A stretch of DNA of 64,000 bases, taken from NCBI RefSeq assembly GCF_026745355.1, contig NC_079202.1, positions 31,238,740 through 31,302,739 of the forward strand, in the 5' to 3' direction. Origin of the DNA: Beta vulgaris subsp. vulgaris. Taxonomy: Eukaryota > Streptophyta > Magnoliopsida > Caryophyllales > Amaranthaceae. Made by a program: the position numbers and the translations under genes. The notes beneath the pieces were generated by a model that did no database searches, was not told the DNA's origin, and saw only the letters and a list, made by a program, of their open reading frames with translations. Of this stretch, positions 11,797 through 23,389 are shown piece by piece. Numbering within the stretch: position 1 is the first letter of the stretch; every line of letters starts with the position of its first letter.

Positions 11797-13118
11797 CACA
11801 CTCCATAGAGAATGTGATGGTGGTAAGTGGTTTGAAAAGTAATTATGTGATCAAGGTAATTATATTGAATGTCATGCATGAACCTTTTACAAGATAACTC
11901 GTGGCTTTGGGATTAATTTCTGGAAATTAGTTGAGTATTATGCTTATTGTCCTCCTTTAAATATGTTAATTAGAGTGTTATTGATGCATGTCTTGGTGAG
12001 CTTTGTGAGTAAAGGTCCACTTGATATAAAAGGACTCGTAATGGACTAATAATGCTGTCCTAATGTCATGATCCTAAGTTGCCGAACTAATAAGCTATAT
12101 GATCCTAAGTTGCCGAATTTTTGAACTATGAAATGCAAATTCTTTCTCTTATAGCAAGCTTGATCTTTAGCCCAATATTCTGATTTGCTATTCATGAAAT
12201 TGACATTTGTGCCTCATTATTTCTTTCTTTCGTATGTCCCACCTTATCCTCATTTCCCTATTATTGTCCTTCTTTTCTTCACATATTCATCCAATGTTCA
12301 ACAAGTGCTTTTAATCTTGATTCATGGTATATGGAGCATATACATATTGATAAGATAGTGAAAGAAGAAGACGCATTAGTTAAGGGAGAACATGAAAAGG
12401 TTGGAAGAAACACTAATGCTTGAAAGAATGAAAGTACCGTTCCACACTGTGTAGGGCACAGTGCGTGCCATGAGATGTATCTAGAAGAAAATGAGTTTCG
12501 AATTAAATTATTTCACCTTTGATATCTTATTGATTGACTCTAGTAATATTGTATGGTCTGACTCTCTTTTAAAAAAAAAAAAAAAAGAAGAGAAGAGAAG
12601 AAAAGAAGAAGAAAATAAGAGTAAGACACTTGTGTTAGATAAATCTTAGAGTTCAATTCCTAGATGGAAAAAATATTATCAAAGGTTTGAAGATCATCAT
12701 TTTGGATTCCAGTATATCCGAAGATTAGTTATATTTGAAAGGGAATAGATTGTTCAGTGGCACAGTGGCACACACAGTGCCACAGTGAAGAAAGTCTTAT
12801 GATGTTTATTTGCGGAAGTTGAAAATATGAAAAAGGGTTTAAGCACTTGTTGAGCCAATTGCCATTTCAAATCTTTAAGCTTGCATTACTTATCTCTATC
12901 TTACATTCTTAGCTATTAACCATGATCCTTCATGATTATTTCTTGCTTCATAAATTCGGATTGTGAGTTGGATTATATTTTTACTTAATGACTTCGGATT
13001 GTGAGTTGGATTATGACATAGCACCAGCATCCTTAGTATTTATTGCTTGAGCTACTTGAATTATTTTACTGACTATATCTCACTTTGACTTGCTAAACAT
13101 GTTGATGCTCTCCTTTTT
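11797..13118. other. Non-coding interior of Sirevirus #1 replacing pol
   Basis: No integrase, RT or RNase H motif is visible in any frame. The stretch contains an A/G-rich run at about 12570-12620 and dense copies of a CACAGTG/GGCAC word at 12441-12470 and 12755-12788. It is most simply the 3' untranslated region left after a large pol deletion. Confidence 0.6.
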
Positions 13119-13313
13119 GATAATGTCAAAAGGGGGAAGATGAGTATAATACTTAGACTATTGAATGAAATGATCTTGGTTACCAAGTTACTTGTATGTG
13201 AATAATATTATGTTACTTTCCCTAATGTGATTAATGATGCATACTTTGAGGGGGAACAAGTGATTATTTATCAATATTATATTTATGGTTTGTCATCATC
13301 AAAAAGGGGAATT
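13119..13313 (+). promoter_or_regulatory. Multiple polypurine tracts before the 3' LTR
   Basis: Three purine runs occur: TCAAAAGGGGGAAGATGAG (from about 13124), GAGGGGGAACAAG (from about 13249), and CATCATCAAAAAGGGGAA (13294-13311) next to the 3' LTR. The last one should prime plus-strand DNA synthesis. Repeated polypurine tracts upstream of the 3' LTR are a described Sirevirus signature. Confidence 0.75.
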
Positions 13314-14902
13314 TGTTGTGCATATACATGTTATGTTTTGATGATGAAAATTAATATAATATGTTATAGTATGAAAGTTTGCAACAGATGATTGAGAAAG
13401 GAATAAACAAGTGAAGACTTTGAAGAAATGAAGATTCAAGATTAAAGTCAAAGTAATTATTTCTAAGTATAGTTACTTTGTGTAAAAATGTAATATACTT
13501 GAATTAAGTGATATACTATGTGTCAAAAATAGTAATATAAAGTTAGGATAATTATTATTTTCTTAGAGTTAAGGAAATACTCCATCCGTTTCCTAAAGAT
13601 CTTCCCACTTACTGTTCCTACAGATACCAAGGAAAATCAAGTTGTGTGGGGCATGGTGTGAGTAAAGTAGGAGAGAGAAAGGGGTTAAGAAAAATAAACA
13701 AATAAAAAGGGATTAAAGTAGAGGAGAGAAAGGGAGTAAAATTGAATTAATAATGTAATGGTGGACCATATGATAGTGACATGAGAGGGTAAATAGGGAA
13801 ATTTATTTTGTCAAATAAGGAATAAAGCAAAAGAGGGAAGATCTTTAGGAAACGGAGGGAGTATATAATTATGTTAATTTTATATAACTATATAAAAGGA
13901 AATAAGTTTTTGAAATAAAACAAAGTTTTAAAAACGTGTTTTGATAAAATATTTTTATAAAAGATTTTTTAAGAAAAAAATGTGTTTTATAAAACGTAAT
14001 TTTATTAATACGTGTAAAAGTTTTTTTCAAAAGAAAACGTGTAAAAGATTTTTTTAAAGAAAACGTGTTTTTAATTAACGTGTTTTATAAAACTGGTTTT
14101 ATAAAAATAAGATTTTCGAAAATACTTTTTAGATAATAAAAGAATTTGAGATGAAAATAAAATCTACCGGTTATTTAAAATATAAGATAAATATTGATTT
14201 AAGGAAAACTTGTCTTTTTAGAATTAAAGATAAAGATGAAAAGAAGATAACGTTGTTTTTCTAAAAAGGAGAGTTTTATCCCTTAAATTAAGGATTAAAA
14301 GATAAAGATATTTTTGAAGGATTTTCGTCCAATCCATGTACTATAAAAGATTTTATAATTCACATAAGTCTCATGTTTTCAGAGAGAAAAACCGGAAATA
14401 TTAAGAGCTGAAAACTGTTTCCTAAGGCACAGAACATAGCACTGTTCTAGTCAGTTTAAGTAACTATTCAACGATTGTAATTGTCCTCAAAATTGCTTGA
14501 CTAAGAAGCACACAATTGAGGATCGTTTTCTTTCTGTAATTTCACCATTATAGAGAGTGTCAACACTTAGAGTTAAGTATTGGGGGTCACTACTAGAGTC
14601 AGTAGTGAGGGAAATCTTATTGTATCAAGAGGTTGATATTTTAGGATTTAGAGAAATAAAAGAGTTTTTGTTTCTTGTGGACGTAGATCTCAGAGGTGAG
14701 ATTGAACCACGTTATATCTTGAGTTTGAGTATTGATTTGATATAGTTTTAGTTTTAATTTTCGCAAAAACTCAAAACAGAAATTTACGAGTGTTTCACAC
14801 AGTGTCTGGCACTATGCAATAACAGAGATTTTGCGAAAATCGATCAGATTTCGTCACTCAATTCAAACCCACCCTTCTTGAGTGTCACCTTGTGTTCCAA
14901 CA
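13314..14902 (+). repeat. 3' LTR of Sirevirus #1, with nested Stowaway MITE
   Basis: Begins TGTTGTGCATATAC and ends GTTCCAACA, followed by the target duplication. It aligns by eye with the 5' LTR throughout, apart from small indels, the MITE here and the CACTA-like element in the partner. Without the MITE it is about 1.3 kb. The 62-codon open frame near 14557 lies inside the LTR in both copies and is not a gene. Confidence 0.93.
13580..13861. mobile_element. Stowaway-type MITE (Tc1/mariner, non-autonomous)
   Basis: A 282-bp element with about 27-bp inverted termini starting CTCCATCCGTTTCCTAAAG on the left and CTCCCTCCGTTTCCTAAAG on the complement of the right. A TA dinucleotide flanks each side (13578-13579 and 13862-13863). 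The 5' LTR has the uninterrupted site GGAAATATATAATT (7165-7178), which confirms insertion with TA duplication. Confidence 0.95.
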
Positions 14903-14907
14903 AACAT

Positions 14908-17456
14908 TATAGGATTCTTTATTACATTTGACATCATGCAAACTGTATGCTACCTTTATTTCCAAAAAGTATGTAGATAAAGATTGCAATTTGCCACATC
15001 CTTTCACACTGATTCCAACATTTCTTTTTATGACCAGCTTTACCAAAGGAATTGGATCAAGCAACAAAGAAGTTTAAGGATCCGGTTCTAAAACCACTCC
15101 AGTTCTCGCGTAAGGCATTTATGCGCTTGTGAACATTCCGAAAATTCCAAAGAGTTCTAACTTGATTCCGACAACTCAGACGCAGGATCTGACAAAGTTA
15201 AGGACAAAATCTAATGTTACGAATTGATGATGAATAGAAATATAATATGTCAACTGATTCATATGTGTTAAATCTCTGAATCATGTTAATGATTCCATAT
15301 GTGAAGCTCAAATTGTAGCATGAACCCCAAACTATAAAAACTAATTAACAAAAAATCCATCACTAACCATCGAAATGCATATTTAATACTCAAATTGCAA
15401 TTATTCGAGACTGAGACACTAACCTTACTTTACTCTGGTGCAATATTGAGCAAAGGTACGAGGATTGCAACAAAGTACGGAGGGCCATGCATTTATTCCC
15501 TCTCCCCGATCTCCCCCATAAAGTAAGTTACATGAGATATAAGAGAAAGAGAGACAATGAGTATGAATTAATAGAGGCATAGTAAAAAAATCAATCTAAG
15601 ATACCAAAGCATAAGAAGTTAACATACGCATTTTCAATACCGGTAATACTGAACACAACAAGGCACAAGTAGTCGTTTCCAATTCAAAGCAAGGATCAAC
15701 AATCTATAAAGGAAAATAATAGCCCTACTCATAGTATAATCGTACTCGCACACTCTACTTTTATGATATGCTTCTCTTCATTGTCTATGGTAAAAGCAAC
15801 AAGGCTTCTACAACCGAGTGGTGATATTCATTATTTGTGATGACCCCACATTGGAAACGGGTAATAGCATCTCATGTTTGAGGTTTTTCTTCCAAAATTA
15901 AGGTTCATATTTTAAACATAAACCCAAAAATGCCCCTATATATGTCGATATTATCAAATATTCTCCTCGAATGGTTTATTTCACCCACTACTAACAAGCA
16001 CCTATCTAAGGCTACCAAATCTTCAGTTTAAAGTTGTGAGCAGAATTGACGAATGTTCTATGTAACAAGTGCTCGACAATCTTTGAGTTGAAGCACTTCG
16101 AGTGATGAGTTTCTTAATACTTGATATCAAATAGTATAAGCACCCTTTCCCGAAAACACAAATCTTCTACACTGGGAATTCAATTAGATTGCATAATGCT
16201 TAATACTTGATACTTAATACACTTGCTATCCTCTCATATTCATGTGGTGTCAATTGAATCTCCTTTTGGAGTCATGATACCCGCATGAACAGTCTAAGCA
16301 CAAGATACAAACTTGAAAAAGTAAGATATACTTGTGAACAGACCATTGTTTAGGGGTTTGCATCTTATTTTTCAATATTTAACAATTCATAAGATCAATG
16401 GGGACTTAAAAGTGAGATTTCTCTGATATGTAAGGTAGTAATGTACAACTAAAACTTGACTATGAATAGCTGAAGATGGAATCAAGAAAATATCCAGTGA
16501 AAGTATCAGAAACCTAATATAATATACCTTATAATTGAGCTATTCTTCTAGGAAAGTCATATTCTAAGCATCTGAAACATGAAAATAAAGCATAGGATCG
16601 ATATAAGGTGAAAACAAATAGAAAATGCTTAGCTTGTTTTTCTGGGAACCCGTACCTTGTAAGAAGCTTCTTTTTCTGAATCATCACCACAACCCCCTCT
16701 TTATTCGACCATTCATAACCTACATATTACTTGGTTATTGATACATCACAATTTAACATTTAACTTCACAAAACTTCCACTTCCCCATTTCTTCAATAAC
16801 AGTAAAAGTGAAGCTAAAATTCCAAGCCGTAACTTAAAAACCCCAAGCTTCAAGCATTAAAAATCCCATCAACTCTAGAACAATTAATCACAAAACTCAA
16901 AGAATTGAAAATCATCCAACAAAATAAGGATGGAATCAAAAACAAAACTCAAGACAATTAGAAATGGAGGTTTTCTTTGAAAATGGCATTTGAGTTCAAG
17001 AGCCATATGAGGGCCGACCTCAACGACGACTTTTTTTTCCAAATTCGAGATTAAAGCAAGGAAAAAGAAATTTTCTAGATTAATTGAAAAGGCCTAGTTT
17101 TTGAATTATATCAGTTTGCATTTAATTGTAAAGCCCTCAAGTTTTGAATACTAAGGAACATAAAAAGGAGGAGAGAGAAGAAGATTTAGAAAGTGAAAAT
17201 GACACTTGGTGAACATGAAAGGGACCAAATGCCCTAAATGTCGCGCTTCATAGGACCACTATACCAGTAAAGCTTATCACTTACGCATCAACTATCTCAC
17301 TCAAATATTAACAATATTCAACACATAAACAAAAACAGAGAATTCAACAATAAAATTGAACAATAAAAAAAAAGGAGGAACCACTATAAATGATACAAAT
17401 TTAAATACATTTAAACATGAGTTTTAACAAAGATTTATGACTGGACCATGTTATGT
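14908..17456. other. Unassigned AT-rich DNA
   Basis: No domain, RNA gene or repeat terminus is recognised. Minus-strand frame 15067-14908 stays open up to the Sirevirus #1 insertion point and would continue open into 4860-4775 if the element were absent (see findings). The rest resembles ordinary intergenic or intronic plant DNA. Confidence 0.4.
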
Positions 17457-17566
17457 TTTTCCTTTTTTGGCTGTAAACAAGTCATTACAATTACTCTAGC
17501 ACATGTAGGACTTGAACCTACATCCATGTGCAATGGCACATTGCTCTACCATTTTAGCTAATACAC
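17457..17566 (-). mobile_element. tRNA-like SINE fragment
   Basis: On the minus strand there is a box A-like TAGCTAAAATGG (complement of 17549-17560) followed by GTAGAGC, and a box B-like GGTTCAAGTCC (complement of 17508-17518) within a possible T-arm stem TGTAGG/CCTACA. The sequence beyond box B does not form a tRNA acceptor stem and runs into an A-rich stretch on that strand, so a SINE or tRNA-derived fragment is more likely than a tRNA gene. Ends and target duplication were not fixed. Confidence 0.5.
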
Positions 17567-17567
17567 T

Positions 17568-19018
17568 TCTATCAGTTTATCTCCTCTTCTATGACTTCAT
17601 TCTTCTTCTCTAACCTCTACTATATTCTAATCCAAATCCAAATGTCGTAAGTTACACGCTTCTATGTTTATATTCATCATAGCATCAACAATAATCAACT
17701 AATTTATGTGTTACAACTTAAAATAATCTTATCCCAAATTTCAATTAGTGTTATAGGCCTCAAATGATGAATAACCCAATTCCCTTTCTCTACCTCTCTC
17801 ACCTTCACCTTCACCTTCTCTTCTCCCAGTTCTCTCTTCAACTCTTAGTCTAGTATACAATTTTGTTAATTTAGATCATCTCTTACTACTTTTTCTCTCT
17901 ACTCTCTCAAAAGCTCTCATTTCTCTCTCCTCTCACTCAACTTTCTAATTTTGCAAATTTTAGAAAGTCTTTTCTTCTTGCTCCCCCTCCCCCGTCTCTA
18001 ATTATGACCCTCTCACTCGTTTACTATGGTTGAGTTGATAAAGACTTGCTTAATCAACAATGGGGATAAGAAAGCGTTATTGATATAACCGAAACACATT
18101 ATAAAACTGGACAAAATTCTCTATGAACTCTTTCTTAGTCTTTCCTCCCTGTTTTTCTCAGTTTATCTCCTCTTCCTTGATTTCATTCTTCTTCTCTAAC
18201 CTCTACTATTTTCTAATCCAAATCCAAATTCTTTGTTTATATTTATCATATCATGAACGATAATCAACTAATTTATATGTTACAACTTAAAATAATCTTA
18301 CCCATAATTTCAAGGAAAAATTGTTTTTAATAAATCAACCTTTGGTTAATCTTCTAAAAAATAAGTCAAGATTTTGATTATCTTAGAATAAGTTAACCTT
18401 GTATCTACTTGTGCTGTAAATGAGTTAACACATTTGAAATTATGATATGTGTCACATTTTAATAGGATGAAATTGTGATTTAACTTATTTATAACAAAAG
18501 TAGATGTAAGGTTAACTTATTCATAGTTAATCGAAAGGTTGACTTATTTTAAGAAGAACGCGCAAATGTTTAACTTATTAAAAATAATTTTTCAGTGGTA
18601 TAGGCCTGAAATGACAAATAACCCAATTCTCCTCTTTCACCTCTCCCTCCTGCTTTCTCTTCCCCTCTTAGTCTCGTATACAATTTCGTAAAAAGTTTAG
18701 ATCATCTCTTACTACTTTCTCTCTCCGATCTCCCTAAATCTCTCTTTTCTCCTAATGTCACTCAACTTTCTGATTTAGCAAATTTTTTGGTGTCTTTTCT
18801 ACTTGCTCTCCTCTCCCTTTAGAACCCTCTCATTCATTTACTATGGTTGAGTTGATATGATAAAGAATTGCTTAATCAACAAGGGGAACAAGAAAGCGTT
18901 GTTTATATCTGTAACACATTATAAAAGTGAACAAAATTGTCTCTGTAAGCTCTCTTAATCTTCCCCCCCCCCCTTTCTCTATGAGTTTTCATTCTTCTTC
19001 TCGAACCTCTACTATTTC
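17568..19018. repeat. Tandem repeat, 2 copies plus a third split by Sirevirus #2
   Basis: Copy 1 starts near 17570 and copy 2 near 18155. Both share blocks such as CATTCTTCTTCTCTAACC, CTAATCCAAATCCAAAT, ATAATCAACTAATTTAT, a C/T-rich stretch and TACTATGGTTGAGTTG. A third copy starts near 18980 and is broken at 19018 by Sirevirus #2; its continuation (CCAAATCAAAATG) resumes at 31242. Copy 2 carries an extra inverted-repeat insert at 18313-18595. Confidence 0.75.
18313..18595. mobile_element. MITE-like inverted-repeat insert
   Basis: Absent from repeat copy 1 at the equivalent place (near 17742). Its ends are inverted: left GAAAAATTGTTTTTAATAA, right the complement of TTATTAAAAATAATTTTTC. About 280 bp, AT-rich and non-coding. 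Superfamily not assigned. Confidence 0.65.
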
Positions 19019-19023
19019 TAATC

Positions 19024-20372
19024 TGTTATTTCCCTAGGAACACTACAAGAGGGGGGGTGAATTGTAGGTGTAGAAATAAACTTAACTTTTTGCGGAAATT
19101 TAAACTTAAACGAATAAACAAGCTAGAGGAACACAAGGGTTTTTACGAGGAAAAATTCTTGGGCCCAACAAGAAGAAACAACCTCGACCACTAGGGATTT
19201 TAAACTCAACTCTTTCACTAATTAGGCCAAACAACTTTGTTACAACCTAATTCTTTCTCGAGCCACACCTTGAGTTCCTAAACTCAAGTTCCTGAGCCAC
19301 TGTTCCCTTAACAGTAGTTCCTCTCAACTTCACTCGAAGTTTTCTCACTCTTACAAGCTTTACTCAAAGCTTCCTCTTACAGAATTCACTCAAAGTTCCC
19401 TTACCCAAAAACCAAAATACAATTGATCGAAATAAGCTTAGTGGAATTAGAGTAAGAAAGCAAAGAACAAATGGCTATTATGAGAGAATGAAGGCACTGA
19501 CACTTAATTAGTTAAACTCACTTAATTACTTAGTCAGACACACTTTGGAACTTATTTAGACTTCAATATTTATAGTGACTAACACAAGAACGTGGGAGTT
19601 AAAATCGAGTTCATGTTAATCCATTAACCCATGATGTTCCTTCCCCTAAGGAACACGTTCCTCATCATGTCCCATGATCCCATGATCTCATTTTGAACGT
19701 GGATATTTTTGCCACAACTCCTAAAGATTAGGAGTTTCTTGAGCTTTATCCGAAAATCAGTTTAAATATCAAAACAGTTTATTATTAAAAAGAATTTTAA
19801 TCTTTAAGAAAATATTATCTTTTAAATAAACTCTTCATAAAAACCGGATAATATTTTTCTTACTTTTTCGAAAAACAAAATCTTTTCTTTAAAAGATTTT
19901 CTATTAAAACTGATTTTCACTTAGTAAAACTGATTTCCTATTATTTAGGCATGACTTACTCAATTCATATATTGTACCGTTATTTACAACGCCTAAGTCT
20001 AGTTCCTTTTATAAATCAAGTTCCTTTAATAGATTCATTTAGTGCCACTTAGTTTGTTCCTTAGAAAGGAACAAACTCTCATTCTCAAATAAAATGCCAA
20101 TGTTCCTTACCATCCTTACTTTGTTCCTTTACAATGGAACTAGAAAATAAAACGCCTTGCTTTTATTCTTCTTGATCCAATGCTTGCTCCAGTATCAACT
20201 TTAGAAACTTCTTTACTTAGCCTTTGAAATCCTCTCTTGACTTCTTCCTTGACTTCGTATTCTCCTAGTTCCTTTCATTGATACCTTAAAAATCATACAC
20301 TTAAATAACTCATTAGTTCACTACTTAGTTTGCATCTTTGTTTCTTGTCATCATCAAAACTAGGGTTCAACA
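19024..20372 (-). repeat. 3' LTR of Sirevirus #2
   Basis: On the minus strand it starts TGTTGAACCCTAG and ends GGGAAATAACA. Length 1349 bp. Matches the other LTR at 28361-31236 when the CACTA-like insert is removed. It carries about 18 GTTCC/GGAAC words by eye count. Confidence 0.94.
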
Positions 20373-20660
20373 ATTTCCCCCTTTTTGATGATGACAACAA
20401 AGGTACAAACTAAGGCAATAACAAATAATATAAGTGAATGAAAATAATAAAGAAGAAAATGAAAAATAAAACACAATTAAGTAAGTTACTTAATGTTTGA
20501 ATTTTGATTTTTCATTTACCTTAACCTATTTTTGATTTTTATTTACCTTATAATTTTTAATTTTTTATTTTTCAATTTTTCTTCATTTATTATGCAGTTT
20601 GTTCCTTAAATCCTTTCCCCCTTTGTCATCCTCAAAAAAAGTAGACTCTGTGTTGATGAA
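20373..20660 (-). promoter_or_regulatory. Repeated polypurine tracts, Sirevirus #2
   Basis: Read on the minus strand, TCATCAAAAAGGGGGAAA lies directly before the 3' LTR (complement of about 20374-20391). A second, similar tract GACAAAGGGGGAAAGG lies at about 20612-20627. Both repeat the Sirevirus polypurine signature seen in element #1. Confidence 0.75.
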
Positions 20661-21200
20661 TTGGTTTAACACCTTAAGACCATAACAAGCACCATTTTGG
20701 TTAAGTTAGAATTGCAAAGGAAACTTGCTCAAACATCAATCACATAATACTAGCCATTCCAAGGAAAAATTATGCATAAATATTCACAAACACAGACATA
20801 ATAGCAAAAGTCATTGTTTATATAGCACTTGTTCCAAAACAAAAACAAAGAAAGAAAAAGAAAACTAAACAAAAGTCTTGTTCCTTAAAAGGAAACAGGA
20901 ACTAAAAACTAAGAAAGGGAAGGGGAATGGTGTTCCTCAATAATTTCTTCTTCAACCACATCCTCCAGCTTCTTCATTACTCCCCTGATTGAGTCCAACT
21001 CGTTCCTTCAACTCCTCCAAAGCTAGGGCCATAGTATCCATCTTCTTTTGTTGCGCAATCACCGTATCACTTAAATCTTCATAAGACAGCATGTTGCAGT
21101 TTGTATCCAATCCAGTGTAGGTGATTATAGAATTTTATCATGTATTGTCAGGAAGACAAGACATCATTACCCAGCTATAGTCATCCGAGAAACTTGTTCC

Positions 21201-22773
21201 TTACCTTGAACCAGAGGCAGAAGTAGGGTTTGGTGGAGGAACTGGAGGAGGTTGGAGTGAAGGCTCATCAGTTCCGGGAGAGGAAACAGATGGAGAAGGA
21301 TTGTAAATGGGAGGAAGAAACGGTGGTGTTGGTGGAAGAGTTGTAGAAGTGGAAGCAAAAGGGTTAGGTCCAGTTATCTCATCCTTAATCTGTTCAAAAC
21401 TGGAAGGAATAGAAAAGGATGAGGGAGAGATTGAGGTTAGTTTTGTGAAAGGAACATAGAGCTTTGGTGATGTTGGTGGAGTGGGTTCCTTGAGAGTGGA
21501 GTGTTCCTGTTCCTTCTCATCAGAGAGGACTAAAGGGGAGTCCTTGTTGGAAGGAACAGATGCAGAATGAGCGGTTTTCAAGCGAGTGCTCTGCCTCACT
21601 CTCTTAGAGACAGAAGGGGTAGGCTTTTTGGCTATGTGTTTGCGCCTCTTTGGTTTAGGTTCCTCCGGCTTAGGAATTGGTTCCTCCAAAATAACATCAT
21701 CATCCTGTTCCTCAATTTCTACCTTAGACAGTTTCCTCTTGCTAGAGGAACTAGGAGCTGTTCTCCCTTGAATGAGTACTCCTTCTTGGACAGAAAGATC
21801 CAGTCCATTAAGAGTCTTCTCATTCAAGATATTCCCTTGCTTGACTCCTAAAGTAGGCCATCCAGTTAGTCTCATTTCAAAGTGATGAAGGAGAGATGTA
21901 ATCAAGGCTCCATAACCAATGACACAGTGATTCTCAATACAGTGGGTAAGATGTTGGATAAAGAGTGAAGGGAAGTTGATTTGAATGTGGTGGTGTAAAC
22001 AAAACATGTAGCACATGTCTAAGAGACCCACTTCATTCCTCTTTTCAGTGCGAGGAATGAGTGCTCTCCACACTAAGTTGAACAAAATTTTGTGAAGAGG
22101 AGAGTAGGTTATGATTTATCTTGTTTTGACCAGCAGTTCCTCCAAAGAATTCAACAATTTTATCCTGAGGAAAATTAGGAAAAGAAACAATTCCTTTCCG
22201 TTTAAAATACAAATCAGTTCCTTTGCAAGGAACTTCCCAAACCTTTCCCAATGTGGCTTGATTAAACTTAATTTTTTTTCCCCTAACTTCAGTTGTGCAA
22301 ATTCCATCAATATTAGTAAAATTCGCACAAAATTCATCCATTGCTAAAGGAACAAGTGCATTGTTAAATGCAAATTCAAATAAGAATTTCATACCCTGTT
22401 CCTTTAGAATGTTTGTTAATTCATGAAATTCTACTTTATTTGCTCATTCTAGATCTACACAAAAACCCAGTACATGCCGTGAGTCGCTTCTTTCAACTCG
22501 TTTCTTGGAAGAATAGGGAACATTTCCTTTGGAAGGAACAGGCGTGACATCTTCTTCCCCCTGAGTTTGTTCCGGGGTTTCTTCTTCATCATCTTCCCCA
22601 ATTAATTTTCTTCTGCGCATACTCCTTCTTGGAGATTCTAACTGTTGCTCACTTATGGGGTTTCTTGATTTGGTCGATTTCTAGGGTTTTGGTATAGAAG
22701 GAGAATTTTCCATTTTAGAGGAGTTGGTAGTTTTTGATGTTGGAAAAGGAGAGTTGCGTGAGGTTCTTGCCAT
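21201..22773 (-). pseudogene. Sirevirus 3' ORF, plant 'putative transposon protein' type (env-like position)
   Basis: An extra coding region between RNase H and the 3' LTR, where some Sireviruses carry an env-like ORF. From the ATG at 22773 the frame is open apart from in-frame stops at 22681 and near 22449, then shifts frame once near 22105 and ends at 21201, about 524 codons in all. The N-terminal part is basic and acidic low-complexity. The middle (22392-21840) has a conserved-looking domain: DEFCANFTNIDG, a VRGKKIKFN block and KRNEVGLLDMCYMFCL, resembling the plant 'putative transposon protein' domain found in retroelements. The C-terminal third has a KPKRRKH basic cluster (possible nuclear signal) followed by Pro/Ser-rich sequence. 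No clear signal peptide or transmembrane segment is seen, so an envelope role is not supported. Its role is unknown. Confidence 0.7.
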
Positions 22774-23389
22774 GATTTGAAGTAGAGTTGGGGTTTTTAT
22801 GGATTGTGAAGAGGTGTGAGGAGTTTTCGTTAATGGCGAAGATGAAAGGTTGGAGGAACACGGTTTCTTGAATGATGAATTAAAGAGGGAATTGCATGTA
22901 ACAGTGTCTTGGACACGCGGGAAAAAATAAAACAAATAGAAAGAAAAAGAAAACGAAAAGAAGATAAATGAGAATCAAGATTTAATTAAATCTGATTCCT
23001 ATATTTTTGGGATTTTTCGGATTTTTCGAATTTTTATGAGTTTTAATTTTGGAAGGAAAATAAATGCTAAGGAACTTGTGCTATAGGAACAACTAATGCA
23101 ACATATCAATGTTCTTCATATCATGCATGTTTCTTTACCTTAGGAACAGTAAGGGGAGTATTATGTGACATTTGTGAGTTGTTTAATTCATTTGAATTCA
23201 TGTTTATGTTTTGTAACATTCCAATTTGCAATGGTCTTAGGCAATTAAAGTCACTCAAATTGATTCAAACATGGGGGAATGACATAGGAAAAATCACTTA
23301 ATTTTTATTAATCCTAACTCAAGCCTTAATTTTTCATATCTATCTCTTTGCAAAGGCTTAGTTAGTATATCAGCAATCTGATTCTCAGT
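22774..23389 (-). other. Spacer between RNase H and the 3' ORF
   Basis: No domain is visible. It may contain the leader or splice acceptor of the 3' ORF. Several GGAAC words occur (22855, 23071, 23089, 23142 areas). Confidence 0.5.

Larger units (their letters stand above)
4866..14902 (+). mobile_element. Sirevirus-type Ty1/copia retrotransposon #1, complete ends, pol deleted
   Basis: A full insertion bounded by two related LTRs and a perfect 5-bp target duplication AACAT (4861-4865 and 14903-14907). Order: 5' LTR, PBS, gag remnant, protease remnant, about 1.5 kb without coding signal, polypurine tracts, 3' LTR. Repeated polypurine tracts before the 3' LTR, a coiled-coil-rich gag with two zinc knuckles and the gag sequence similarity to element #2 place it with the Sireviruses. 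Integrase, RT and RNase H are absent and gag has several stops, so this copy is non-autonomous. Three DNA elements have inserted into it: 4942-6987, 9725-11061 and 13580-13861. Confidence 0.92.

Noticed and set aside
19041..19060. CACTACAAGAGGGGG, looks like a CACTA terminus
   Set aside because: It is part of the Sirevirus #2 LTR and occurs in both LTRs (19041 and 28378); no subterminal array or right end goes with it.
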